From positions 928,523 to 976,063 of the forward strand of contig NZ_MPOH02000015.1 of assembly GCF_001896135.2 (NCBI RefSeq): a stretch of 47,541 bases of DNA. Direction: 5' to 3'. Position numbers and translations under genes: made by a program. The notes below the pieces were generated by a model. It saw nothing but the letters and a program-made list of their open reading frames with translations, was not told the origin of the DNA and made no database searches. This DNA comes from Streptomyces phaeoluteigriseus. GTDB taxonomy: Bacteria > Actinomycetota > Actinomycetes > Streptomycetales > Streptomycetaceae. Of the stretch, positions 32,503-40,976 are shown piece after piece. Numbering within the stretch: position 1 is the stretch's first letter; each line of letters begins with the position of its first letter.

Positions 32503-34782
32503 ATGGCAACGAAGCCGCCCAAGGCCGACCCGGTTCAGGACGCGCCGCAGGTCGTCGAGCCGAAGCACGCGGCGGCGGGGCTGCCGGCCATCGGGCACAC
32601 CTTGCGGATCGCGCAGCGGCAGATGGGTGTGAAGCGGACCGCGCTGACGTTGCTGCGCGTCAATCAGAAGGACGGCTTCGACTGTCCGGGCTGCGCCTGG
32701 CCGGAGCCCGAGCACCGGCACGCGGCGGAGTTCTGTGAGAACGGCGCGAAGGCGGTGGCCGAGGAGGCCACCCTGCGCCGCGTCACTCCGGAGTTCTTCG
32801 CCGCGCACCCGGTCGCCGACCTGGGCAACAGGAGCGGCTACTGGCTGGGCCAGCAGGGGCGGCTCACGCACCCGATGTACCTGCCCGAGGGCGGCGAGCA
32901 CTACGAGCCGGTCTCCTGGGAACGTGCCTTCGACATCGTCGCCGAGGAGATGGCCGCCCTGGCCTCCCCCGACGAGGCCGTGTTCTACACCTCGGGCCGC
33001 ACGAGCAACGAAGCCGCGTTCCTGTACCAGCTGTTCGCGCGCGAGTGGGGCACCAACAACCTGCCCGACTGCTCCAACATGTGTCACGAGTCGTCCGGTT
33101 CGGCCCTCATGGAGACCATCGGCGTCGGCAAGGGCAGCGTCCTGCTGGAGGACCTCTACGAGGCCGACCTGATCATCGTCGCCGGGCAGAACCCGGGCAC
33201 CAACCATCCGCGCATGCTCTCCGCCCTGGAGAAGGCCAAGGCCAACGGCGCGCGGATCATGAGCGTGAACCCGCTGCCCGAGGCGGGCCTGGAGCGCTTC
33301 AAGAACCCGCAGACCCCGCAGGGCATGCTCAAGGGCGCCGCCCTCACCGATCTGTTCCTCCAGATCCGCATCGGCGGCGACCAGGCCCTGTTCCGTCTCC
33401 TCAACAAGCTGATCCTCGAGACGGAGGGCGCAGTCGACGAGACGTTCGTCGCCGACCACACCCACGGCTACCAGGAGTTCGCCGCGGCCGCCCGCGCCGC
33501 CGACTGGGACCGGACGCTCGCCGCGACGGGACTCACGCCCGCCGAGATCGAAGAGGCCCTGCGCATGGTGCTCGCCTCGCAGCGCACCGTCGTGTGCTGG
33601 GCGATGGGGCTCACCCAGCACAAGCACTCCGTGGCGACCATCCGCGAGGTGGTCAACTTCCTGCTGCTGCGCGGCAACATCGGCCGTCCGGGCGCGGGCG
33701 TGTGCCCGGTGCGCGGTCATTCGAACGTGCAGGGCGACCGCACCATGGGCATCTTCGAGCGCCCGGCACCGGCCTTCCTGGACGCCCTGGAGCGGGAGTT
33801 CGGCTTCGCCCCGCCGCGCGAGCACGGCTTCGACGTCGTACGGGCGATCCGGGCGCTGCGCGACGGTGAGGCGAAGGTCTTCTTCGCCATGGGCGGCAAC
33901 TTCGTGTCCGCCTCCCCCGACACGGAGGTCACCGAGGCGGCCATGCGGCGGGCCCGGCTGACCGTGCACGTGTCGACGAAGCTCAACCGGTCGCATGTCG
34001 TCACGGGCGCGCGTGCCCTGATCCTGCCGACGCTCGGCCGTACCGAGCGCGATGTGCAGGACGGCGGTGAGCAGTTCGTGACCGTCGAGGACTCCATGGG
34101 CATGGTGCACGCCTCCCGGGGCCGGCTGGAGCCCGCGGGCGGGCGGTTGCTGTCGGAGCCGGCCATCGTGTGCCGGCTGGCGCGCCGGGTGCTGGGCGCG
34201 GACAGCCGGGTGCCGTGGGAGGAGTTCGAGAAGGACTACGCGACGATCCGGGACCGCATCGCGCGCGTGATCCCCGGTTTCGAGGACTTCAACGCGCGCG
34301 TGGCGCACCCTGGCGGTTTCACGCTGCCGCACGCCCCGCGCGACGAGCGCCGCTTCCCCACGGCCACCGGCAAGGCCAACTTCACGGCCGCGCCGGTCGA
34401 GTTCCCGGAGCTGCCCGCCGGTCGCCTGCTGTTGCAGACGCTGCGCTCGCACGACCAGTACAACACCACGATCTACGGTCTGGACGACCGTTATCGGGGC
34501 ATCAGGAACGGCCGCCGGGTCGTCCTCGTCAATCCCGAGGACGCCGGCACGCTCGGCCTGGCCGACGGTTCGTACGTGGATCTGGTCGGCGAGTGGCGGG
34601 ACGGGGTGGAGCGGCGGGCGCCCGGCTTCCGGGTGGTGCTCTACCCGACGGCTCGGGGCTGCGCGGCGGCGTACTACCCGGAGACCAACGTCCTGGTGCC
34701 GCTGGATGCCACCGCGGACACCAGCAACACCCCGGCCAGCAAGTCCGTCGTCGTCCGTCTGGAACAATCGGCGACCGACTGA
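32503..34782 (+). CDS. FdhF/YdeP family molybdopterin oxidoreductase
   Basis: 759 aa; ATG with AAGGAG seven bases upstream. The N-terminus holds DGFDCPGCAWPEPEHRHAAE FC, the cysteine cluster of the YdeP group. Then come GRTSNEAAFLYQLFAREWGT, DCSNMCHESSGSALMETIGV, GQNPGTNHPRMLSALEKAKA and RGNIGRPGAGVCPVRGHSNV-QGDRTMG, which bind the bis-MGD cofactor. The C-terminal beta-barrel domain includes LLLQTLRSHDQYNTTIYGLD. The family is related to formate dehydrogenase alpha chains, but substrate and electron partner are unknown; E. coli YdeP contributes to acid resistance. It has no Tat signal and is probably cytoplasmic. Confidence 0.9.
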   Translation: MATKPPKADPVQDAPQVVEPKHAAAGLPAIGHTLRIAQRQMGVKRTALTLLRVNQKDGFDCPGCAWPEPEHRHAAEFCENGAKAVAEEATLRRVTPEFFAAHPVADLGNRSGYWLGQQGRLTHPMYLPEGGEHYEPVSWERAFDIVAEEMAALASPDEAVFYTSGRTSNEAAFLYQLFAREWGTNNLPDCSNMCHESSGSALMETIGVGKGSVLLEDLYEADLIIVAGQNPGTNHPRMLSALEKAKANGARIMSVNPLPEAGLERFKNPQTPQGMLKGAALTDLFLQIRIGGDQALFRLLNKLILETEGAVDETFVADHTHGYQEFAAAARAADWDRTLAATGLTPAEIEEALRMVLASQRTVVCWAMGLTQHKHSVATIREVVNFLLLRGNIGRPGAGVCPVRGHSNVQGDRTMGIFERPAPAFLDALEREFGFAPPREHGFDVVRAIRALRDGEAKVFFAMGGNFVSASPDTEVTEAAMRRARLTVHVSTKLNRSHVVTGARALILPTLGRTERDVQDGGEQFVTVEDSMGMVHASRGRLEPAGGRLLSEPAIVCRLARRVLGADSRVPWEEFEKDYATIRDRIARVIPGFEDFNARVAHPGGFTLPHAPRDERRFPTATGKANFTAAPVEFPELPAGRLLLQTLRSHDQYNTTIYGLDDRYRGIRNGRRVVLVNPEDAGTLGLADGSYVDLVGEWRDGVERRAPGFRVVLYPTARGCAAAYYPETNVLVPLDATADTSNTPASKSVVVRLEQSATD

Positions 34783-34798
34783 GCGTTTGCTCAGTCGG
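34775..34798 (+). terminator. Hairpin overlapping the FdhF/YdeP stop codon
   Basis: CCGACTGAGC (34775-34784) and GCTCAGTCGG (34789-34798) pair perfectly around GTTT. The TGA stop lies inside the left arm, so translating ribosomes would open the stem. Several GGTCAC steps follow before the thioesterase gene. It is a candidate terminator or attenuator between the two genes. Confidence 0.55.
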
Positions 34799-34857
34799 CA
34801 CGGTCACCGTACCGGTCACGGTCACGCCACTGGTCACGACGAACGGAGCAGGTCCCG

Positions 34858-35340
34858 ATGGGCGAGCAGCAGCACGTGAAGTTCCCGCAAGAGGTCATCG
34901 ACGAGTACGCGGCGCTCGGCGTCGATCTGCGCGCCCTCTTCTCGGCCGGGCACCTGGGCACCCGCATGGGGGTGCAGATCGTCGAGGCGTCCGCGGAGCG
35001 GGTCGTCGGCACGATGCCGGTCGAGGGCAACACCCAGCCCTACGGACTGCTGCACGGCGGCGCCTCGGCGGTGCTCGCGGAGACCCTCGGTTCGGTCGGC
35101 GCCATGCTGCACGGCGGCAGCTCCAAGATCGCCGTCGGCGTCGACCTGAACTGCACCCACCACCGCGGCGCCCGCTCCGGCCTGGTCACCGGCGTGGCCA
35201 CGCCCGTGCACCGGGGCCGGTCCACGGCGACGTACGAGATCGTGATCAGCGACGAGGCGGGGAAGCGGGTGTGCACCGCGCGACTGACGTGCCTGCTGCG
35301 GGACATGAACCCCGGCGACGCCGCGCCGGCCGCGAGCTGA
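34858..35340 (+). CDS. PaaI family hotdog-fold thioesterase
   Basis: 160 aa; ATG with GGAGCAGG upstream. Residues about 45-145 are a single hotdog domain: GTMPVEGNTQPYGLLHGGAS, then AVLAETLGSVGAMLHGG and VGVDLNCTHHRGARSGLVTG. The motif HGGxxxxLAExxGS carries the catalytic glutamate/aspartate position of PaaI/YbgC-like acyl-CoA thioesterases. It hydrolyses acyl- or aryl-CoA esters in the cytoplasm. It lies 75 bp after the oxidoreductase gene, possibly in the same transcript if the hairpin is passed. Confidence 0.9.
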   Translation: MGEQQHVKFPQEVIDEYAALGVDLRALFSAGHLGTRMGVQIVEASAERVVGTMPVEGNTQPYGLLHGGASAVLAETLGSVGAMLHGGSSKIAVGVDLNCTHHRGARSGLVTGVATPVHRGRSTATYEIVISDEAGKRVCTARLTCLLRDMNPGDAAPAAS

Positions 35341-35429
35341 GGTCACCGACAGCCCCTCCGCCGACCGCGGTCCGGCCCGTCACCCACCCCCCGTTGCCCA
35401 CCGGCGCCTTGGCGGCCTAGCGTCGGGGC

Positions 35430-35900
35430 ATGGCAACGGGAGGGCCCCTCTGGCCGGGTGCGGCGCGACGCTTACGCGCGGCACGACGGCCGGGGGCGGC
35501 GCGACGGACCGCAACAGAACGTCGGCCCCGGGCCGCGCTGCGGCTGGGAACCGCCCTCGGGGCGGGTGTGCTGGTGGCGGCCTGCGCCGGCGCGGGCGGC
35601 GGCTCGGCGGGTGCGCGGAGCACTCCGTCGCCCACCGTCACTCCCCCCGAGGTGCTGTGCGCCCGGATCGTCGCCCACTGGTCGCGCGAGGTGCTGGAGG
35701 GCGGCACGTACGGGGACTACCAGTCGATGGGGCTGTCCAACGGCCAGTACGACATCCTGCGGTCGGTCGTGGACGCCGCGCGGGCCGCGAAGAAGCATGA
35801 AGGCGCCCGCGCCGCGGACGAGTTGGTCGACCGTCAGTCGCGCGAGGGCTGTGCTTCCCGGTACCGCTCCGGCGGCCCGGGCGGGGGTCCGTGGCAGTGA
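35430..35900 (+). CDS. Putative lipoprotein
   Basis: 156 aa. A long Arg-rich N-terminus is followed by LRLGTALGAGVLVAACAGAG, a hydrophobic stretch ending in the lipobox LVAAC, so the mature protein would be lipid-anchored outside the membrane. The N-terminus is unusually long for a lipoprotein signal, and a later start is possible. The exported part contains PPEVLCARIVAHWSREVLEG and GQYDILRSVVDAARAAKKHE, helical and with two cysteines, but no domain is recognised. The next gene starts within its last codons (GTG 35891), so the two are coupled. Confidence 0.72.
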   Translation: MATGGPLWPGAARRLRAARRPGAARRTATERRPRAALRLGTALGAGVLVAACAGAGGGSAGARSTPSPTVTPPEVLCARIVAHWSREVLEGGTYGDYQSMGLSNGQYDILRSVVDAARAAKKHEGARAADELVDRQSREGCASRYRSGGPGGGPWQ

Positions 35901-36601
35901 GCGGCGGCGTCGGCCCGGTCGAGCCGGGCGAGGGCACGCGCGCGTGGGAGGCCGAGGACGCCCCGGAAACCGGCGCTCCGCGCGGCCGGACGGCCTTGCG
36001 CCACGGGTGCCACGGATTTCACGGGTGGCACGGATTCCATGGGTGCCTCGGATTCCACGGATTCCACGGGTGTGACGGGCGGCGCCGCCGGGCCCTACTC
36101 GGAGCACTGGCGGCCGCCCTCCTCCTGACCGCCGGCGCACTGCTCTGGGCGGCGTGGCCTCAGGAGCGTCAACAGGCCGCGCCGCAGCCACGGTTCCCTT
36201 CACAGGTCGTCGAAGTCGAGTATCTGGGGCCGCTGTCGGTGCCGCCGGGCACCCGGCCGCGGACGTTCGCACTGGAAGTGCTGCTCCGTGTGGAGTCGGG
36301 TCCGCCCGTCACGGCGACGCGGCTGGCGCAGCCGTACGCCGGGATCTTCCTGACGTCGGCGCCGCGGACACCTTTCCGCACCACGGCGGGTTCCGCGCGC
36401 AAGATCGTCATCACGATGCATGTGACGGATTGCGAAAATGTGCCGACGGACGCCGGGCTGCCTTTCCTGGACGTAACGCTGCGTAATGCGCGCGCAATAC
36501 AGGTCCACAGTTTCATCCTTGGCTCCCGCTATGCCCAGGACCTGTCCCAGGCCCTACAAGTCGCCTGTAGCAACGAATCCGGTAATCACCAAAACGCTTG
36601 A
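35891..36601 (+). CDS. Single-pass membrane protein with HGx repeats
   Basis: 236 aa from GTG 35891, overlapping the lipoprotein end by 10 bp. Residues about 38-64 are eight H-G-x units (HGC HGF HGW HGF HGC LGF HGF HGC), encoded by a 9-bp DNA repeat. Next come RRRRALLGALAAALLLTAGA, a membrane helix with positive residues inside, and a 145-residue extracytoplasmic domain: VVEVEYLGPLSVPPGTRPRT, SARKIVITMHVTDCENVPTD and DVTLRNARAIQVHSFILGSR. The domain is beta rich but not recognised. The repeats would lie in the cytoplasm. The coupled lipoprotein suggests a shared envelope role. Confidence 0.7.
   Translation: MAVSGGVGPVEPGEGTRAWEAEDAPETGAPRGRTALRHGCHGFHGWHGFHGCLGFHGFHGCDGRRRRALLGALAAALLLTAGALLWAAWPQERQQAAPQPRFPSQVVEVEYLGPLSVPPGTRPRTFALEVLLRVESGPPVTATRLAQPYAGIFLTSAPRTPFRTTAGSARKIVITMHVTDCENVPTDAGLPFLDVTLRNARAIQVHSFILGSRYAQDLSQALQVACSNESGNHQNA
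36001..36081. repeat. 9-bp minisatellite, nine units, encoding HGx repeats
   Basis: In-phase units: CCACGGGTG, CCACGGATT, TCACGGGTG, GCACGGATT, CCATGGGTG, CCTCGGATT, CCACGGATT, CCACGGGTG, TGACGGGCG. The alternating GGGTG/GGATT ends suggest earlier duplication as an 18-bp pair. The unit CGG(A/G)T core resembles the CCCGGATGT units of the array at 12552-12722. Confidence 0.88.
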
Positions 36602-36873
36602 GACGCCTGGAGTCACCAGGGCCCGTCCTGCGGATTCTCAGCATGCGGACAGGGCGAATCAGTCTGAATTCCCCGGTTCCACCCCCTCAGTACCGCTCTG
36701 CATTACCTCGTGTCATAACAAGAGAGTCACATCATGGGCCAGAGCCTCCTCCGCGTTACCTTCACCCGTTTAGAGTCACGGCCAGTCACCGCGCAGCTGG
36801 AATACCCCTTCGGCCACAGCGCTCGACTCGGCCTCTTCCAGGGGGGAGGGCCGCCCAGGGAAAGGACTGGAAC

Positions 36874-38099
36874 GTGCGTCAACGTTCACTTATCGCCATC
36901 ACCGCCGCGCTGTCCGCGGGAGCACTCACCCTCACCGCCTGCGGCTCGCGCGACAGTGACGACAAGGGCTCCGACAGCGGCGGCACCACCGTCACCATCG
37001 GCGTCGACGCCCCGCTGACCGGCGACCTGTCCGCGCTGGGCCTCGGCATCAAGAACTCTGTCGACCTTGCCGCCAAGACGGCCAACAAGGAAAAGTTCGT
37101 CGAAGGCGTCACCTTCAAGATCGAGGCACTCGACGACCAGGCGCAGCCCTCCTCGGGCCAGCAGAACGCCACCAAGCTGGTCGCCGACAAGTCCGTCCTC
37201 GGCGTGGTCGGCCCGCTGAACTCCTCCGTCGCCGAGTCGATGCAGAAGGTCTTCGACGACGCCAAGCTGGTCGAGGTCTCCCCGGCGAACACCAACCCGG
37301 CGCTCACCCAGGGCACCGACTGGCAGAACTCGAAGAAGCGCGTCTACAACTCGTACTTCCGCACCGCGACCACGGACGCCGTGCAGGGCCCGTTCGCCGC
37401 CCAGTACCTGTTCAACGACGCGAAGAAGAAGAAGGTCTTCGTCATCGACGACAAGAAGACCTACGGCGCCGGCCTGGCCGCCACCTTCACCGAGGAGTTC
37501 AAGAAGCTCGGCGGCGCGGTCGCGGGCACCGAGCACATCAACCCGGACAGCAAGGACTTCTCGGCCATCGCCACGAAGGTCAAGAACTCCGGCGCCGACG
37601 TCGTCTACTACGGCGGCGAGTACCCGCAGGCCGGTCCGCTGAGCAAGCAGATCAAGGCCGCGGGCGCCAAGATCCCGGTGGTCGGCGGCGACGGCATCTA
37701 CAGCGCCGACTTCATCAAGCTGGCCGGCGCCAGCGCCGCCGGCGACCTGGCCACCTCGGTCGCGCGCCGGTCGAGGAACTGCCCTCCGCCAAGGAGTTCG
37801 TGGCCAACTACAAGGCCGAGAACTACAAGGAGGCCTACGAGGCCTACGGCGGCTACTCCTACGACTCGGCCTGGGCGATCATCGAGGCCGTGAAGAAGGT
37901 CGTCGACGACAACGACGGCAAGCTTCCGGACGACGCCCGCGCCAAGGTCACCGCCGCCATGCAGAACGTCTCCTTCGACGGTGTGACCGGCAAGGTCTCC
38001 TTCGACGAGTTCGGTGACGCCACCAACAAGCAGCTCACCGTGTACGCCGTCGAGAACGGTGCCTGGAAGCCGGTCAAGTCCGGCACCTACACCGGCTGA
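36874..38099 (+). CDS. livK: Branched-chain amino-acid ABC transporter binding lipoprotein, frameshifted near 37761
   Basis: GTG 36874 with AAAGGA seven bases upstream. The signal ends in the lipobox ITAALSAGALTLTACGSRDS. The mature part is a periplasmic-binding-protein type I fold: TVTIGVDAPLTGDLSALGLG, VVGPLNSSVAESMQKVFDDA, KVFVIDDKKTYGAGLAATFT and DVVYYGGEYPQAGPLSKQIK. After GDLATSV the frame breaks; the next frame continues APVEELPSAKEFVANYKAEN and ends KPVKSGTYTG. One missing G (GTCGGCGCG expected, GTCGCGCG found) explains it; repaired length is about 408 aa. It captures leucine/isoleucine/valine outside the membrane. Since the operon is otherwise intact, an assembly error is likely. Confidence 0.93.
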
Positions 38100-38118
38100 C
38101 CCACCCGCATCACCTGAG

Positions 38119-38152
38119 CCGCGCGGGCGCTGTTCCACTGGCGCCCGCGCGG
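38119..38152 (+). terminator. Hairpin between livK and livH
   Basis: CCGCGCGGGCGC (38119-38130) pairs perfectly with GCGCCCGCGCGG (38141-38152) across a 10-nt loop, with an outer TGAG/CTCA extension. It lies in the 107-bp gap after livK and is the only sizeable gap in the operon. Such hairpins often protect or terminate the binding-protein message so that more receptor than transporter is made. Confidence 0.65.
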
Positions 38153-38206
38153 ACTCACATCCAGACACATCCGTCGAAATCATCCGAACGTCTCGGAGGA
38201 CATGCG

Positions 38207-39139
38207 GTGAACGAACTGCCGCAGCAGCTGGTCAACGGCCTGCTACTGGGATCCATGTACGGGCTGGTCGCCATTGGCTACACGATGGTCTACGGCATCG
38301 TCCAGCTCATCAACTTCGCCCACGGCGAGATCTTCATGACGGGCGCCTTCGGGGCTCTCTCCGTCTACCTCTGGGTACTGCCCAACGGCACGACCATGTG
38401 GATCGCCCTGCCGCTCATGCTCATCGGCGCCATGCTGGTCGCCTCACTCGTCGCCGTCGGAGCGGAACGGTTCGCCTACCGCCCGCTGCGCGGCGCACCC
38501 CGGCTCGCCCCCCTCATCACCGCCATCGGCCTCTCCCTCGCCCTGCAGCAGGCGGTATGGGCCTGGTACCCGGAGGCCACGTCGGCCCGCACCTTCCCCC
38601 AGATCGAGGGCGGCCCCTTCCACATCGGCGACGTCACGATCCAGACCGGTGACGTCTTCCTCCTCGCCGCCGCCCCCATCAGCATGGGCGTCCTCGCCTA
38701 CTTCGTCATGAAGACGCGTACCGGACGCGGCATGCAGGCCACCGCGCAGGACCCGGACACCGCCAAGCTCATGGGCGTCAACACCGACCGCATCATCGTG
38801 GTCGCCTTCGCCCTCGGCGCCGCCTTCGCCGCCGTCGGCGGTGTCGCCTACGGCCTCAAGTACGGCCAGATCGACTACCGCATGGGCTTCATCCTCGGCC
38901 TCAAGGCCTTCACCGCAGCGGTCCTCGGCGGCATCGGCAACATCTACGGCGCCATGATCGGCGGCGTCGTCCTCGGCATCGCCGAGACCCTCGCCACCGC
39001 CTACATCGCCGACATCCCCGGCATGGACCAGTTCGGCAGCCAGTCCTGGGCAGACGTCTGGGCCTTCGTACTTCTCATCCTCGTACTGCTGTTCAGGCCA
39101 CAGGGCCTGCTCGGCGAGCGCGTCGCGGACAGGGCGTGA
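38207..39139 (+). CDS. livH: Branched-chain amino-acid ABC permease LivH
   Basis: 310 aa; GTG with GGAGG seven bases upstream. It begins LPQQLVNGLLLGSMYGLVAI GYTMVYGIVQLINFAHGEIF, the start typical of LivH, and has about eight membrane helices. The EAA-like cytoplasmic loop contains ATAQDPDTAKLMGVNTDRII, followed by FALGAAFAAVGGVAYGLKYG and AAVLGGIGNIYGAMIGGVVL. With LivM it forms the membrane channel. The stop overlaps the livM start (GTGA). Confidence 0.95.
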   Translation: MNELPQQLVNGLLLGSMYGLVAIGYTMVYGIVQLINFAHGEIFMTGAFGALSVYLWVLPNGTTMWIALPLMLIGAMLVASLVAVGAERFAYRPLRGAPRLAPLITAIGLSLALQQAVWAWYPEATSARTFPQIEGGPFHIGDVTIQTGDVFLLAAAPISMGVLAYFVMKTRTGRGMQATAQDPDTAKLMGVNTDRIIVVAFALGAAFAAVGGVAYGLKYGQIDYRMGFILGLKAFTAAVLGGIGNIYGAMIGGVVLGIAETLATAYIADIPGMDQFGSQSWADVWAFVLLILVLLFRPQGLLGERVADRA

Positions 39140-40971
39140 CACCGATGACCACACAGACCACCGCACCCGGGATCCCGAGCACGCCCGCCTCCGGGCCGGC
39201 CACCGGCCTCATCGGCATCCCGCCGCACCTCGGCCGCGCCCTCGCCACCGGCGGCGGCGCCCTCACCGTCGTCTCCGCCTTCCTCGCCTGGACCTGGACG
39301 TCCGCCTTCCCCGGCGACCTCACCGTCTACGGCTACCCCGGCGGCCTCCAGGTGCTCGCCCTCATCGGCGGCGCCCTCACCACACTCCTGTGCCTGTCCT
39401 CCTACGGCGTGAAGGGGCTGCGCTGGCTCACCCCCGCCGGCGCCGACGGCGCGATCAAGTTCGCCGCCCTCGCCACCTTCGCCACCGTCTGGTACACGGT
39501 CCTGGCGATCACCGTCGACCTCGGCGGCGTCGTCAACCTGGAGCCCGGCGGCTTCGTCGCCGCCATCGCCTCGCTGGCCGGTCTCCTCGGCGCTCTCGCC
39601 CTCCCCTTCGAGCGGCCCGAGCGCGAACCCCACGACCCGGACGACACCGGCTGGGAACTGTTCCGCCACCGCCTGCGCACCGGCGGGGACATCGCCAAGG
39701 CAGCCTTCGCCGGCGGCACCGCCCGCCCGGTCGGCACCCTGCCCTCCTACGCCGAGATCCTGATCATCGTCGCCGTCCTCGGCCTCGGCCTCACCGTCTT
39801 CACCTACGGCATCGGCACCGAGTACGACGAACTCTTCATCGGCTTCCTGATCATGGCCGCCTTCGGCTTCGCCGCGCTCAACAAGGCCGGGCTCGTCAGC
39901 CAGGCGTCCCAGATCACCGCCCGGCACCAGAACATCACCATCTGCGGCGCCTTCGTCGCGGCGGCGATGTTCCCCTTCACCCAGACCGACGACCAGTACG
40001 CCACCGTCGGTGTCTACATCCTGATCTTCGGCACCGTCGCCCTCGGCCTCAACATCGTCGTCGGCCTCGCCGGTCTGCTCGACCTCGGATACGTGGCCTT
40101 CCTCGGTGTCGGCGCCTACGCCGCCGCCCTGGTCTCCGGCTCCCCCAGCTCGCCCTTCGACGTGCACTTCCCGTTCTGGGCCGCGGTCCTGGTCGGCGCC
40201 GGTGCCTCGCTCGTCTTCGGCGTCCTCATCGGTGCCCCGACCCTCCGGCTGCGCGGCGACTACCTCGCCATCGTCACCCTCGGCTTCGGCGAGATATTCC
40301 GCATCACCGCGAACAACCTCGACGGCACCTCGGGACCCGATCTCACCAACGGCTCCAACGGCATCTCCTCCATCCCGAACCTCAACATCCTCGGGTTCGA
40401 CTTCGGAGCCGAGCACGCCATCGCCGGCTTCACCATCGGCCGGTTCGCCAACTACTTCTTCCTGATGCTCCTCATCACCGCCGTCGTCGTCCTGGTCTTC
40501 CGGCGCAGCGGCGACTCGCGCATCGGCCGCGCCTGGGTCGCCATCCGTGAGGACGAGACCGCCGCCCTGGCCATGGGCATCAACGGCTTCCGCGTCAAGC
40601 TCATCGCCTTCGCCGTCGGCGCCTCGCTCGCCGGTCTGGCCGGCACCGTCCAGGCCCACGTCACCTACACCGTGACGCCCGAGCAGTACCTGTTCGCCGG
40701 CCCCATCCCGCCCAACTCGGCCTTCCTGCTCGCCGCGGTCGTCCTCGGCGGCATGGGCACCATCAGCGGACCCCTCATCGGCGCGGCACTGCTCTTCCTC
40801 ATCCCCAACAAGCTCCAGTTCCTCGGCGACTACCAGCTCTTCGCCTTCGGTCTCGCACTCATCCTGCTGATGCGCTTCCGCCCTGAGGGCCTCATCCCCA
40901 ACCGGCGCCGCCAGCTCGAGTTCCACGAGGACGCGGAAGCACCCACCGTCCTCACGAAGGCAGGGGCCTGA
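39136..40971 (+). CDS. livM: Branched-chain amino-acid ABC permease LivM
   Basis: 611 aa from a GTG overlapping the livH stop; ATG 39145 is an alternative. The first 250 residues carry extra membrane helices (ALTVVSAFLAWTWTSAFPGD, GGLQVLALIGGALTTLLCLS, GGFVAAIASLAGLLGALALP), which E. coli LivM lacks; this long form is common in actinomycetes. From about residue 290 the LivM core follows: LGLNIVVGLAGLLDLGYVAF, GVLIGAPTLRLRGDYLAIVT, then LGFGEIFRI, and the EAA loop RAWVAIREDETAALAMGING. It pairs with LivH as the channel. Confidence 0.94.
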   Translation: MTPMTTQTTAPGIPSTPASGPATGLIGIPPHLGRALATGGGALTVVSAFLAWTWTSAFPGDLTVYGYPGGLQVLALIGGALTTLLCLSSYGVKGLRWLTPAGADGAIKFAALATFATVWYTVLAITVDLGGVVNLEPGGFVAAIASLAGLLGALALPFERPEREPHDPDDTGWELFRHRLRTGGDIAKAAFAGGTARPVGTLPSYAEILIIVAVLGLGLTVFTYGIGTEYDELFIGFLIMAAFGFAALNKAGLVSQASQITARHQNITICGAFVAAAMFPFTQTDDQYATVGVYILIFGTVALGLNIVVGLAGLLDLGYVAFLGVGAYAAALVSGSPSSPFDVHFPFWAAVLVGAGASLVFGVLIGAPTLRLRGDYLAIVTLGFGEIFRITANNLDGTSGPDLTNGSNGISSIPNLNILGFDFGAEHAIAGFTIGRFANYFFLMLLITAVVVLVFRRSGDSRIGRAWVAIREDETAALAMGINGFRVKLIAFAVGASLAGLAGTVQAHVTYTVTPEQYLFAGPIPPNSAFLLAAVVLGGMGTISGPLIGAALLFLIPNKLQFLGDYQLFAFGLALILLMRFRPEGLIPNRRRQLEFHEDAEAPTVLTKAGA

Positions 40972-40976
40972 CCACG

